From DATDIC01 sp963764525 (GTDB lineage Bacteria > Pseudomonadota > Alphaproteobacteria > Acetobacterales > Acetobacteraceae), in contig CAVXTC010000016.1 of the NCBI GenBank assembly GCA_963764525.1, positions 372,001 to 436,000 on the forward strand: 64,000 bases of DNA, in the 5' to 3' direction. The notes below the pieces were generated by a model, which was not told the origin of the DNA, did no database searches, and saw only the letters and a list, made by a program, of their open reading frames with translations. Shown one piece after another: positions 8,620-17,547 of this stretch. Position numbers and translations under genes: made by a program. Positions within the stretch are counted from its first letter, which is position 1. Each line of letters begins with the position of its first letter.

Positions 8620-9263
8620 ATGAAAACCGTAACCGTGTACACCGACTACAAGAGCCCATACGCCTATCTGGCGAAGGACCTTGCCTACGCGCTGGAGGAC
8701 GCAGGTGCCGCGCGGCTCGAATGGCTTCCCTGCGTGCTGGATATTCCCAGCTTTCTCGGCAGTGCCGAAGTCGATGAGACGCACCGGGTGATCCGGGCCG
8801 AGCGCAACGCACATCAGTGGCGGCGCGTGCGCTACCTGTATATGGATTGCCGCCGTCAGGCCCGCCGGCGCGGCCTGACCATTCGCGGACCGCGCAAAAT
8901 CTGGGACTCGATCATTGGCGGCGATCGGCATGCTGTTTGCCAGGCGACAGGGAACAGCGGTGTTTCGCGGCTACCACGATCGCGTGTTCGAGCGCTTCTG
9001 GAAACGTGAGCTGGATATCGAAGACCAGGGCGTCATCGCCGCGGTGCTGACCGAAGCCGGTGCAACAATGGCCGGGTTTCCTCGAGTACCTCCGCGATGA
9101 GGGCCGGCGCGAACTCGATGCCATTCAGCAGGCGGCCGAGCAGGCCGGCGTCTTCGGAGTGCCCAGCTTCATCGTCGATAACGAGCTGTTCTGGGGCCGC
9201 GAGCACCTGCCGGAAATCCGCGAACTTCTCGACGCGCCGACCGACGATCGACGGACAGCGTGA
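8620..9263 (+). CDS. DsbA-fold / 2-hydroxychromene-2-carboxylate isomerase-like protein, two frame breaks
   Basis: Thioredoxin-fold protein of the HCCA-isomerase/DsbA family, about 214 residues if repaired. N-terminal VTVYTDYKSPYAYLAKDLAY has SPY where DsbA proteins have CxxC, as in HCCA isomerases. The C-terminal block AGVFGVPSFIVDNELFWG carries the cis-proline motif VPSF. Three consecutive frames each hold one part, with breaks near 8915 and 9065. All three together make a complete family member, so sequencing indels are the simplest explanation. The stop overlaps phnN by 4 bp. Confidence 0.75.
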
Positions 9264-9850
9264 CCGCACCGAACCCTGGCACTGGCACGCTCGTCCTCGT
9301 GGTCGGCCCGAGCGGGGCCGGCAAGGACACGTTGCTGGATGCCGCCCGCCGCGCGCTTGCCGGCAACTCCCGCTTCCGCTTCGCGCGCCGAGTGATCACC
9401 CGCCCTGCCGATGCCGGCGGCGAGGCACATGCAGCCGTTACCGAGACCGAATTCGCCACCCGCCGCTTCGCATTGAGCTGGCGCGCGCACGGGCTCTGCT
9501 ACGGCATCCCCGCCGACATCGCCGGCGATCTCGCGCAAGGACGTGTGGTGGTCGCCAGCGTGTCGCGCACGGCGATCGCGGACGCCATGCACTTCCCGGT
9601 GCGCGTGATCGAGGTGTGGGCGCCGCCGGACATATGCGCCGCGCGGCTGGCGGCGCGCCAACGCGAGAATGCCGCCGGAATCGCTGAAAGACTGGCGCGC
9701 GGCGTGCCGATCCCGGAACGGGTGCCGGTGGACCGGGTTGTCAACGACGCAACGCAGCAGGAAGGCGCGGCGCGATTTCTTGCAGCGCTCAGCCAAGCAG
9801 CGGAAGCCGCACCGTCAACAGGAACGGATCGCCTGCCGCGGCTTGCGTGA
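9260..9850 (+). CDS. phnN: Ribose 1,5-bisphosphokinase (PhnN)
   Basis: Phosphorylates ribose 1,5-bisphosphate to PRPP, the salvage step that ends C-P lyase catabolism. The P-loop VVGPSGAGKDTLL lies at residues ~14-26. The guanylate-kinase-like RRVITRP follows, and VDRVVNDAT near the C-terminus is typical of PhnN. 196 residues, slightly above the usual ~185. Start GTG 9260 overlaps the upstream stop. It runs opposite to the rest of the phn genes and its 3' end overlaps the converging DUF1045 gene by 62 bp. Confidence 0.9.
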   Translation: MTAPNPGTGTLVLVVGPSGAGKDTLLDAARRALAGNSRFRFARRVITRPADAGGEAHAAVTETEFATRRFALSWRAHGLCYGIPADIAGDLAQGRVVVASVSRTAIADAMHFPVRVIEVWAPPDICAARLAARQRENAAGIAERLARGVPIPERVPVDRVVNDATQQEGAARFLAALSQAAEAAPSTGTDRLPRLA

Positions 9851-10462
9851 ACAGGCTGATCTCCGTCACCTGCCGCGGCTGCCGCAGCGCCGCGGCAAAA
9901 TGCCGTTCTGCCTCTGGCTGATAGCGTGCCTTCTCCTGCGCGTTCAGTCGCCGCGTCAGTGTCATATGAAAGAACCAGGTGCCGAACACATACGGATACC
10001 CCCAGCGACGCAGCATCGCGTCCTGCGCGGCCGACAGCCCGCCACGGCGCCGCCGCGCAGTTCGTCGGCATCCGGCGGCGCGCGGAACCCATCCAGGCCG
10101 GCGACGCACAGATCGGCCAATGCCTGCAACCGCGGCGACGGTTCGGTCTCCCGGAGCGCCAGGAAGCCATGCACATCCGCGACCGCCATCGGCGGCAGCT
10201 CGAACGACGCAATCCCGGCCGCCAGTTCCGCCAGCGGCGCTCGGCCAGCGCGTCCCAGCCCGTGCCCGGACCGCAGACGCATCGGAGGTTTCAGCGTCGC
10301 ATGAAACCCATACAGCCGTGGCTCGGCGGTGACCTCCATCAGCCCTTGCATGTCGGGTTGCGGCACCGGCTCCCGGTTGGCTGGATCGCGGCCGAGCCAA
10401 GCAGTGGATAGCGCGAACAGCGGATCATCCGGCAGCGGTGCGTAATACACGGCAACGCGCAT
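9789..10462 (-). CDS. DUF1045 phosphonate-operon protein, one frame break
   Basis: Member of the DUF1045 family (2H phosphoesterase-like fold) that accompanies C-P lyase operons; its reaction is not known to me. The start MRVAVYYAPLPDDPLFAL and the first phosphoesterase-like HATLKPP motif are in one frame. The second motif, FHMTLTRRL, with the C-terminus is in another, and the break is near 10030-10060. Both HxT/S motifs are preserved. It is the last gene of the phnG-to-phnM strand, 10 bp after phnM. Confidence 0.8.
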
Positions 10463-10472
10463 CGCCCGGCGT

Positions 10473-11611
10473 TCATGCGACACGATCGCCCACGCGCCAG
10501 ACCTGGCGCACGACCGGCAAGTCTTCATGCACGCGCACCCGCACGATATCGGCGCGCTGCCCCGGCGCGATCCGGCCGCGATCGGCCAGGCCGGCGATCC
10601 GCGCCGGCCGATCGGTGATCAGCGCGATCGCCTCGGGCAACGTGATCCCGTCGCGGGCGCACTGGAACGCCGCCTCGATCAGGCTCGCCGGTACGTAGTC
10701 AGAGGCGAATGCATCCACCGCGCTTTCGCGCAGCAGCGCGGCGGCCGACACATTGCCGGAATGCGACCCTCCGCGCACGATGTTCGGTGCGCCGGCGATC
10801 ACCTGCATTCCGGCAGCCTTGGCCGCAACGGCCGCGGCCAAGGTCACCGGGAACTCGCTCACGCGGATCCCGTCGGCGGCATTCTCGGCGATCTCCGCCT
10901 CGGTGCGATCGTCGTGGCTCGCCAGCGCGACATCGCGCCCGGCCATCCGATCCAGCAGCGCCCGCCGCTGCGGCCGGCGCAGCCGCGCCTGGGTCGCCTG
11001 CAATTCGGTGATGCGCCGCTCGATCTCGTCATCCGGAAAGCCGCTCTGGCGGCGCAGTGCGCGATAGCGGTTGAGATCGGCGTACTGGCCGACACCTGGC
11101 GTGTGGTCCATCAGGCTCACCATGCGGACGCGGGGATGCTCGGCCACCGAGGCGAACAGCGCCGGCATGTCAGGCGCGGCGATTTCGCAGCGCAGATGAA
11201 GGAAGTGCTCGGCCTTCAAGCAGGTCCGCGCCGCCCAGCGCATCCAGGTCGGCAACACCCTCCCGGAAGGTGCGCACGCGGTCCTTGTCGAAGCCAAGAT
11301 CGCCGAGACACAGCGCGTCCAGCACGGTGGTCACTCCGGCCGCGGCGCATTGCGCGTCATGCGCCAGCAGCGCCGAGCGCGACGGCCAGCGTGCATTGGT
11401 GCGCGGCTGTACCTGGCGTTCAAGGTTGTCGGTATGCACATCGACAACGCCCGGAATCAGCGTGTCACCCTGCATGATCCAGCGCGCCGGGAGTTCCGGA
11501 GCGGCCGGACTGCATTTCGGCGATCAGTCACCCGCGCAGCACCACCGTGCCGCGCACCACCGCATCGGGCAGCACCAGGACTGCGTTGGTCAGGATCGTT
11601 TCGTCTGTCAT
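10473..11611 (-). CDS. phnM: Alpha-D-ribose 1-methylphosphonate 5-triphosphate diphosphatase (PhnM), frame breaks
   Basis: Removes pyrophosphate from ribose 1-methylphosphonate triphosphate after PhnGHIL action. Amidohydrolase metal ligands are visible: VVDVHTDNLERQ (HxD-type), MDHTPG and LASHDD, with SDYVPASL near the end. The reading frame is interrupted by an in-frame TGA near 11525, a one-base shift near 11470 and another near 11220. Between them the protein is complete at ~378 residues. Start ATG 11611 overlaps the phnL stop (ATGA). This is one of two phnM-type genes here; the other is intact at 17548. Confidence 0.85.
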
Positions 11612-12312
11612 GCGGCATCCTGCAGCGGCGCGAGCGCGAACAGCCGGTCGGCCACCGCATCGCGTGCGGCGACATCGTGCATGATGGCGACGATCGCTGC
11701 ACCGCGCGCCTTCGGCTTCGTTGATCATCGCCACCACCACGGCACGGTTCTCCGCGTCGAGCGATGCCGTGGGCTCATCGAGCAGCAGGATCGGATGGCC
11801 GCCGATGAAACCGCGGGCAAGGTTCACCCGTTGCTGTTCGCCGCCGGAGAATGTTGCCGGCGGCAGCGCGTGCAGACGGCGCGGGATATTGAGGCGCAGC
11901 AGCAGCGCGGTCGCGGCGGTGCGCGCCTGCTCGACCGCGCGTCCCGTGCGCGACCAGGACCTCGGCGACCAGGTCGAGCGCCGGCACCCGCGGCACGACG
12001 CGCAGGAACTGGCTGACATAACCGAGCGTTTCATGCCGCACCGCCAGTATGGTGCGCGGATCGGCACGCGGCGATGTCCAGCATCTCGCCCCGGTGACGC
12101 ACAAGAATGCGGCCGCTTTCGGCGCGGTAGTTGCCAAAGAGACTGCGCATCAGCGTGGATTTGCCGGCGCCGGATGGGCCGGACAGCGCGACGCATTCGC
12201 CGGCCCTGACCTCCAGCGCGATGTCCGACAGCACCGGGATGCGCACGCTGCCTTGCAGATGCAGCGTGAAACCTTTGGCCAGCGCCTCGGTGCGCAGCAT
12301 CACCGGGCGCAC
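11608..12312 (-). CDS. phnL: C-P lyase ABC-type protein PhnL, several frame breaks
   Basis: ABC-ATPase-like subunit needed with PhnGHI to form the ribosyl-methylphosphonate adduct. Walker A ALSGPSGAGKSTLMRSLFGN, the signature TFSGGEQQRVNLARG and Walker B HPILLLDEPTASLD are all visible but lie in different frames, with breaks near 12075, 11945 and 11695. The start is a GTG at 12312 with a good AAGGAAG site 7 bp upstream; ATG 12300 region is an alternative. It is separated from phnK by an unusual 582-bp gap of structured repeats instead of the usual tight junction. Confidence 0.82.
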
Positions 12313-12350
12313 GGCAACGCTTCCTTCAGGAATGGCCGGCTACAACTGAC

Positions 12351-12600
12351 AACGCGGCAGGCCCGGACAACCGGGCATCGTGCCCGGTCGAGTAGGGCGC
12401 TGCCGCCATCGGAGCACACACATGCGCATGCGCATCGTGCTGGTGATCCGGTGGGGTGCGAGGCGGATCCGCCTGTCACTGGAGATCCGCCTCTGACCCA
12501 CCGGAGGGCCGGAGGGGTTGGCGTACCTGCCACCCTCCGGTGCCCGAATACCACATTCTCCGTCTCGACCTGGCAACGCAACAACCGCTGTGATCGGCAC
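12351..12600. repeat. Structured direct repeat, copy 1, between phnK and phnL
   Basis: First copy of a ~180-bp core that recurs 310 bp downstream with near-identity. It contains three stacked inverted repeats. CCGGGCA/TGCCCGG is at ~12371-12387. GAGGCGGATC pairs with GATCCGCCTC across 14 nt at ~12469-12502. CCGGAGGG pairs with CCCTCCGG around 12502-12540. No credible coding frame crosses it. Because it lies inside the minus-strand phn transcript, its RNA would be highly folded. Confidence 0.8.
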
Positions 12601-12660
12601 AACGGGTGCCCGGCAACGCTTCCGTCAGCGGATCGCCGGCGCTGATACTGACTTCCACGA

Positions 12661-12894
12661 AACGCGGCGGGCCCGGACAACCGGGCATGGTGCCCGGTCG
12701 AGTAGGGCGCTGCCGCCATCGGAGCACACACATGCGTATGCGCATCGTGCTGGTGATCCGGTGGGGTTCGAGGCGGATCCGCGTATCAATCGTGATCCGC
12801 CTCTGACCCAACCGGAGGGCCGGAGGGTGGCGAGCAGCCACCTTCCGGTGCCAGGATACCACGATTTCACTATCGCCGTGCAACGACATCCCGA
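12661..12894. repeat. Structured direct repeat, copy 2, between phnK and phnL
   Basis: Second copy, offset exactly 310 bp from copy 1 over the conserved core (12661 vs 12351). The 10-bp stem GAGGCGGATC/GATCCGCCTC is kept, with a different 14-nt loop. The terminal stem CCGGAGGGTGG/CCACCTTCCGG (loop CGAGCAG) is kept with one G-T type mismatch. Loop changes with stem conservation suggest that the structure matters. The copy runs to the 3' end of phnK. Confidence 0.8.
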
Positions 12895-13672
12895 TCACGC
12901 CTGCAGCACCGAGCTGACCAGAAGCTGCGTGTATGGGTGCTGCGGATCATCCAGCACCTGATCGGTCAGCCCCGCCTCCACCACCCGGCCGCGCTGCATC
13001 ACCATGATGCGATGCGCCAGCAGCCGCGCCGCCGCGATGTCGTGCGTCACCAGCACCGCCGCGATCTTCAACCGTGAAACCAGCGTGCGGATCAGATCGA
13101 GCAGCCGCGCCTGCACGGATACATCCAGCCCGCCCGTCGGTTCGTCCATGAACACCAGTCGCGGATGGGTCACCAGCGTGCGGGCGATTTGCAGCCGTTG
13201 CAGCATGCCGCCGGAGAAGGTGCGCGGCAGATCGTCGATGCGATCGGCGTCGATCTCCACCTGCTGCAACCAGTCCAGCGCTGTGGCGCGGATCTCGCCG
13301 TAATGCCGCGCGCCCTGCGCCATCAGGCGCTCACCGACATTGCCGCCGGCGGTGACGCCCATGCGCAAATTCTCGCGCGGGTCCTGGTGCACGAAACCCC
13401 AATCCGAGCGGTGCAACTGCCGCAACTCAGGCGCCGGCATGGCGTGAACATCGTGCAGCCGCCCCACCGGATCGCGATACCACACGCTGCCGGCATCCGG
13501 ACCCATGCGGCCGGACAGCACGTTCAGCAGCGTCGTCTTGCCGGACCCGGACTCACCCACCACGGCCAGCATCTCGCCGGGCCAGAGATCGACGGACACA
13601 TCGACCAGCGCCGGGATGACCCCGAACGCCAGCGACAGACCGCGTGCCGACAGCAGGGTATCCGTTGGTCAT
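12895..13672 (-). CDS. phnK: C-P lyase ABC-type protein PhnK, N-terminal frame break
   Basis: ABC-ATPase-like protein that docks on the C-P lyase core complex. Walker A AVVGESGSGKTTLLNVL, Q-loop FVHQDPRENL, signature TFSGGMLQRLQIARTL and Walker B PRLVFMDEPTGGLDV are intact in the long frame. The true start MTNG lies at 13672, overlapping the phnJ stop (ATGA). One extra base near 13660 separates it from the continuing LLSARGLSLAFG stretch. About 258 residues if repaired. Confidence 0.9.
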
Positions 13673-14535
13673 TCGGCGGCTTCCGCAAACCCGTCGGCCC
13701 CGACATGCCCGGCCGCACGCCGCCCGGCGCAGTAATCCGTATCGGAACAGATGAACAATCGCCGCCCGCGGTCATCGATCACCACCTCATCGAGATACGA
13801 ATCCACGGCACCGCACAATCCGCAAACATGCGGAGCGCGGCCGGCGCGGAACGGGTGATCGTCGAAATCCAGCGATCGCACCTCCGTGTAGGGTGGGATC
13901 GCATAGATGCGCTTCTCACGCCCGGCGCCGAACAACTGCAGCGCCGGCATCATGTGCAGCTTCGGATTGTCGAACGCCGGGATCGGGCTCGGCGCCGTCA
14001 GGTATCGCCGATTGACCATAACGGGGTAATCGTAGCTGATCGCGACCTGCCCGTACCGCGCGATGTCCTCATACAGTTTCACGTGCATCACGCCGTAATC
14101 GGCCAGCGCGTGCATGCGGCGCGTCTCGGCCCGGCTCGGCACCAGCCGGTACAGCGGTTCCGGCTGCGGCACCTGATACACGATGACCTGGTTCTCCCGC
14201 AGATCGGTCTCCGGGATGCGGTGGCGCGTCTGGATCAGCGTGGCCTCAGTGGTTTGCGTGGTGGTCCGCACGCCGGCGGTGCGGGCGAAAAATCGCCGGA
14301 TGGACACCGCATTGGTGGTATCGTCGGCACCCTGGTCGATGACTTTCAGCACGTCGTCGGCACCCAGCACCGACGCGGTCACCTGTATCCCGCCGGTGCC
14401 CCAGCCGTACGGCAGCGGCATCTCGCGCGAGCCGAACGGCACCTGATGGCCGGGGATCGCCACCGCCTTCAGCAGCGCGCGGCGGATCATCCGCTTGGTC
14501 TGCTCGTCCAGATAGGCGAAATTGTAACCTTTCAT
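13669..14535 (-). CDS. phnJ: C-P lyase catalytic subunit PhnJ (radical SAM)
   Basis: Radical-SAM enzyme that cleaves the carbon-phosphorus bond of ribose 1-methylphosphonate 5-phosphate. The unusual cysteine pattern is complete: CGLC near residue 239, then CSDTDYC about 20 residues later, giving three cluster ligands plus the catalytic thiyl Cys. The N-terminus MKGYNFAYLDEQTKRMIRRA and the block IPPYTEVRSLDFDDHPF are family-typical. 288 residues, intact, overlapping phnI and phnK by 4 bp each. Confidence 0.97.
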   Translation of the reverse strand: MKGYNFAYLDEQTKRMIRRALLKAVAIPGHQVPFGSREMPLPYGWGTGGIQVTASVLGADDVLKVIDQGADDTTNAVSIRRFFARTAGVRTTTQTTEATLIQTRHRIPETDLRENQVIVYQVPQPEPLYRLVPSRAETRRMHALADYGVMHVKLYEDIARYGQVAISYDYPVMVNRRYLTAPSPIPAFDNPKLHMMPALQLFGAGREKRIYAIPPYTEVRSLDFDDHPFRAGRAPHVCGLCGAVDSYLDEVVIDDRGRRLFICSDTDYCAGRRAAGHVGADGFAEAAE

Positions 14536-15614
14536 TCCGCTGCCTCTGCCAGCCGCGATGCTTCAGCGCGCATCCGCCGCACCGCTTCCAGCTCGCTCTG
14601 GAAATCGACGTAGTGCGGCAGTTTCAGGTGCTCGACAAAGCCGGTCGCCTCGACGTTGTCGGAGTGGTACAGCACAAATTCGATATTCTGCGCCGGCGCG
14701 GTGGCTTCTTCACCCAGTTCGGCCGCGCGCATCGCCCGATCGACCAGCGCCATCGCCATCGCCTTGCGTTCGGCGTGCCCGAACACCAGCCCATAACCGC
14801 GGGTGAACTGCGGCGGCGCGCGCTTCGTCCCCTTGAACTGGTTCACCATCTGGCATTCCGTCAGCAGGATGTCGGCAATGTCGATGGCGAAGCCCAGCTC
14901 CGGCGGCTCGATCTCCACCGCTACCTCGCCCATGCGGATCTCCCCGGCGAAAGGGTGGCTGCCGCCATAGCCGCGCTGGGTCGAATAGCCGAGCCCGAGG
15001 ACAAACCCTTCGTCGCCGCGCGCCAGTGCCTGCAGCCGCACATCCCGTTCCGCCGGAAACGTGAGTGGTTCGCGCGTCAGATCGCCAGGCTCTGCGTTGC
15101 CGGACGTGTCATCTTCGATCAGGCCTTCGCGCCCGAGAATATCATGGACGCGCGGCATCTGCTCAGCCGCGGCAGTCACCGTGCGAGCCGACACCGCCGT
15201 GGCGTCGGTTGCCAGACCGAAATCCAGCAGCCGGTGCGTGTAGTCATAAGTCGGCCCGAGCACCTGGCCGCCAGGCAGATCCTTGAACACCGCCGAGATG
15301 CGCCGCTGCACCTCCATGCAGGCGGTATCGACCGGTCGTGAATGGGCGAAGCGCGGCAACGTGGTGCGATAGGCGCGCAGCAGGAAGGCCGCCTCGATCA
15401 GGTCGCCTTGCGCCTGCTTCACCGCCAAGGCCGCGAGTTCGCGATCATACAGCGATCCCTCGCCCATCGCACGGTCCACCGCGCGGCCCAACTGCTGTTC
15501 GATCTGCGCCAGCGCGAGTTCGGGTACGTCTGGATTGCCACGCCGCGCCTCGGCCAGCCAGGCGTGCGCGCTGTCGATCGCGCGCTCGCCGCCCTTGACC
15601 GCGACATAGGCCAT
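14532..15614 (-). CDS. phnI: C-P lyase subunit PhnI
   Basis: Nucleosidase-type core subunit that, with PhnG, PhnH and PhnL, replaces adenine of ATP by a phosphonate. 360 residues, the standard length. Typical stretches are MAYVAVKGGERAIDSAH at the start, LGYSTQRGYGGSHPFAGEIR in the middle and NQFKGTKRAPPQFTRGYGL towards the C-terminus. Intact. It is 1 bp from phnH and overlaps phnJ by 4 bp, within the phnGHIJ block. Confidence 0.97.
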   Translation of the reverse strand: MAYVAVKGGERAIDSAHAWLAEARRGNPDVPELALAQIEQQLGRAVDRAMGEGSLYDRELAALAVKQAQGDLIEAAFLLRAYRTTLPRFAHSRPVDTACMEVQRRISAVFKDLPGGQVLGPTYDYTHRLLDFGLATDATAVSARTVTAAAEQMPRVHDILGREGLIEDDTSGNAEPGDLTREPLTFPAERDVRLQALARGDEGFVLGLGYSTQRGYGGSHPFAGEIRMGEVAVEIEPPELGFAIDIADILLTECQMVNQFKGTKRAPPQFTRGYGLVFGHAERKAMAMALVDRAMRAAELGEEATAPAQNIEFVLYHSDNVEATGFVEHLKLPHYVDFQSELEAVRRMRAEASRLAEAAE

Positions 15615-15615
15615 G

Positions 15616-16194
15616 TCAGGCCTCCTCGATCGTTACGCTGCGCGGCAGCGCCGCCAGCCGCGTGCCGGCGCACAGCACCAGATCGACGCCGCGCGGAAAG
15701 CCCGCGCGGTTGGCCTGCCAGATCGCCGCGAAATCCGGTGGCAGTCCCGTCACCGCCAGCACCGTGGGCACGCGCAGCCCCGGGCCGCGCAACAGATATC
15801 GCGCCCCCGTCCCGAACGCGGTGATCTGCACGATGACGGTTGCCCCGTTCTCCGGCGCTTCGTGCGAGCCTGCCTCCAGCGCGCCGAGGTCGGGAAGCCG
15901 CGGCGTGACCACGAACACCGCCGCTGCCGGATCGGCTACGGGGGTGGCGCCGCAATGGAACGCGACCCAGTCGCGCGCCGCGTCGAACGCCGGATCCAGC
16001 CAGAGCGCCGTCTCGCCATCGATCAGCGTCAGCAGCACCGCCGCCGTCGCCGGATCCAGCCTGGCGGGCGCAACGAGCCCGGTGCCGGCCGGGCACACGA
16101 GACCCGGACGCGCCATCGCGTCCAGCACGGCCCGGAAGCAACGTTGCGCATCCGGCACTGGATTGGCGAACCCCGCCAGATCGACCGCGTTCAT
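15616..16194 (-). CDS. phnH: C-P lyase subunit PhnH
   Basis: Core subunit of the C-P lyase complex, with a PLP-transferase-like fold but no cofactor. 192 residues, matching the family. It shows DAQRCFRAVLDAMARPG near the N-terminus, the DGETALWLDP strand, and WQANRAGFPRGVDLVLCAG near the C-terminus. I used ATG 16194, which overlaps the phnG stop by 4 bp (ATGA); a longer frame reaching into phnG has no homology. Intact. Confidence 0.95.
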   Translation of the reverse strand: MNAVDLAGFANPVPDAQRCFRAVLDAMARPGLVCPAGTGLVAPARLDPATAAVLLTLIDGETALWLDPAFDAARDWVAFHCGATPVADPAAAVFVVTPRLPDLGALEAGSHEAPENGATVIVQITAFGTGARYLLRGPGLRVPTVLAVTGLPPDFAAIWQANRAGFPRGVDLVLCAGTRLAALPRSVTIEEA

Positions 16195-16680
16195 GAGCGC
16201 ATGTTGCGCATAGCGAAGAACTCCACTCGCGTTGCCGCGGCGCGCCCGGCCACCGCCGCGCGGCGTGCCGCCTGAGCCGCCGCCAGCGGCTCGATTACGA
16301 TGGTTTCCAACAGGCTGCGCAGCGAGGGCTCCTGCAGCATCGCATCCACCGCGGCCGCCAGTTCGGCCTGCCGTTCGTCGCGCCCGGCAACATAGGCGTG
16401 GCCGATCTGCCCGCCATCGGTGCGCACCGTGCAACGGGTCACTGTCATTTCGCCAAGGTTGAACGGCGCGCCGCCGCCGCCCGCCCGTCCCCGTACCATC
16501 ACCAGCCCGCTTTCCGGACCGCGCAGCGCGCGCCACCTCGGCAAAACCCCGCATTCACCGAGCCGCGCTGCGATATCGGCTGCTGCCAGCACGCGCCAGA
16601 ACCGCCATCCAGCGGCGCCGTTCCGGCGCTGTGCTGATCTCGGACGGGCGGGCAGCAGGTTCGGGCAACGGATCGGACAT
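16191..16680 (-). CDS. phnG: C-P lyase subunit PhnG, one frame break
   Basis: First gene of the phnG-to-phnM operon; small core subunit bound to PhnI. The start MSDPLPEPAARPSE with RRRWMAVLARA is in one frame from ATG 16680. The rest, with PFNLGEMTVTRCTVR and GHAYVAGRD, is in the next frame. The break lies near 16580-16595 at a GCTGGCAGCAGCC run. About 162 residues if repaired. The 77-bp gap to divergent phnF contains a palindrome likely to be the PhnF operator. Confidence 0.88.
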
Positions 16681-16709
16681 GCGGGACGGGCGATGTGGCG
16701 CGATGCGGA

Positions 16710-16719
16710 TGTCTAGACA
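16710..16719. promoter_or_regulatory. Candidate PhnF operator palindrome
   Basis: TGTCTAGACA is a perfect 10-bp palindrome in the 77-bp divergent gap, 30 bp upstream of phnG and 38 bp upstream of phnF. It is followed by a further CTAGA half-site. GntR/HutC-type repressors such as PhnF bind short inverted repeats in such positions, so it could control both directions. The site is seen; the binding is inferred. Confidence 0.6.
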
Positions 16720-16757
16720 GCTAGAGCGGTCTCCGTGTAGCGTCAAGCGGAACTCGC

Positions 16758-17537
16758 ATGAACCAGCCCGAACCAGCGCATGAAATTCACATGACGGCCC
16801 GCAGCGATGCCGAAGACCAGCTCCGCCGCCAGGAAGGCGTGGCCTTGTGGCGCCAGATCGCCACCCGTTTGCAGCAGGATATCGGCGCCGGCGTTCATCC
16901 CCCCGGCGGACGGCTGCCGACCGAACAGCAGATGTCGCGAAATTTCGGTGTCAACCGCCATACCGTCCGCCGCGCTCTGGAGGAGCTGTCGCGCGGCGGC
17001 CTGATTCGCGTCGAACAGGGCCGTGGCTCCTTTGTGGCCGAGGATGTCATCGAATATGCCGTCGAGCCGCGCACGCGGTTTTCGGAGTGGATCCGCCGGC
17101 AGAACCGCGAGCCGTCCGGGCGCACCCTGCGCCTTATGGAGATCGCCGCCGATACGCAGATCGCCACAGGCCTCGGCATCCGGGCCGGTGCGCGAATCGT
17201 GCTGATGGAGCGGCTCGGCCTGGCCGACGGCCGGCCGGTCAGCCTGTCCGCGCACCATTTTCCGGCCGCCCGGCTGCGCGGCCTGATGGAGGCGCTGAAG
17301 CGCGAGCCCAGCATTACCGCCGCGCTGAAATCCGTAGGCGTGCCGGATTACATGCGCCAGATCACCCGGGTCACCGCGCGCCTGCCCAGCGCTGAGGAAG
17401 CCGAGCTGCTCCGCACCCCGCGCAACCGGCCGCTGCTGGTCACTGAGAACATCAACGTCGATCATAACGGCGCGGTGGTGGAGTTCGGGTTGACGCGCTA
17501 TCCGACGCCGCGTGTGCAGATTGTCTTCGAGCCGTGA
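16758..17537 (+). CDS. phnF: GntR-family phosphonate regulator PhnF
   Basis: GntR/HutC-type repressor of 259 residues that likely controls the divergent C-P lyase operon. The winged helix lies at residues ~27-95: ALWRQIATRLQQDIGAG, then LPTEQQMSRNFGVNRHTVRRAL and LIRVEQGRGSFV. A UTRA ligand-binding domain fills the rest, with LSAHHFPAARL. It is divergent from phnG and followed 10 bp later by a second phnM-type gene, so repressor and enzyme share a transcript. Intact. Confidence 0.93.
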   Translation: MNQPEPAHEIHMTARSDAEDQLRRQEGVALWRQIATRLQQDIGAGVHPPGGRLPTEQQMSRNFGVNRHTVRRALEELSRGGLIRVEQGRGSFVAEDVIEYAVEPRTRFSEWIRRQNREPSGRTLRLMEIAADTQIATGLGIRAGARIVLMERLGLADGRPVSLSAHHFPAARLRGLMEALKREPSITAALKSVGVPDYMRQITRVTARLPSAEEAELLRTPRNRPLLVTENINVDHNGAVVEFGLTRYPTPRVQIVFEP

Positions 17538-17547
17538 AAGCCAACCA

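Noticed and set aside
12313..12894. Short open frames in the phnK-phnL gap as possible small genes
   Set aside because: Both copies give similar Cys/Arg-rich peptides only because the DNA is duplicated; the conserved feature is base pairing, not protein sequence.
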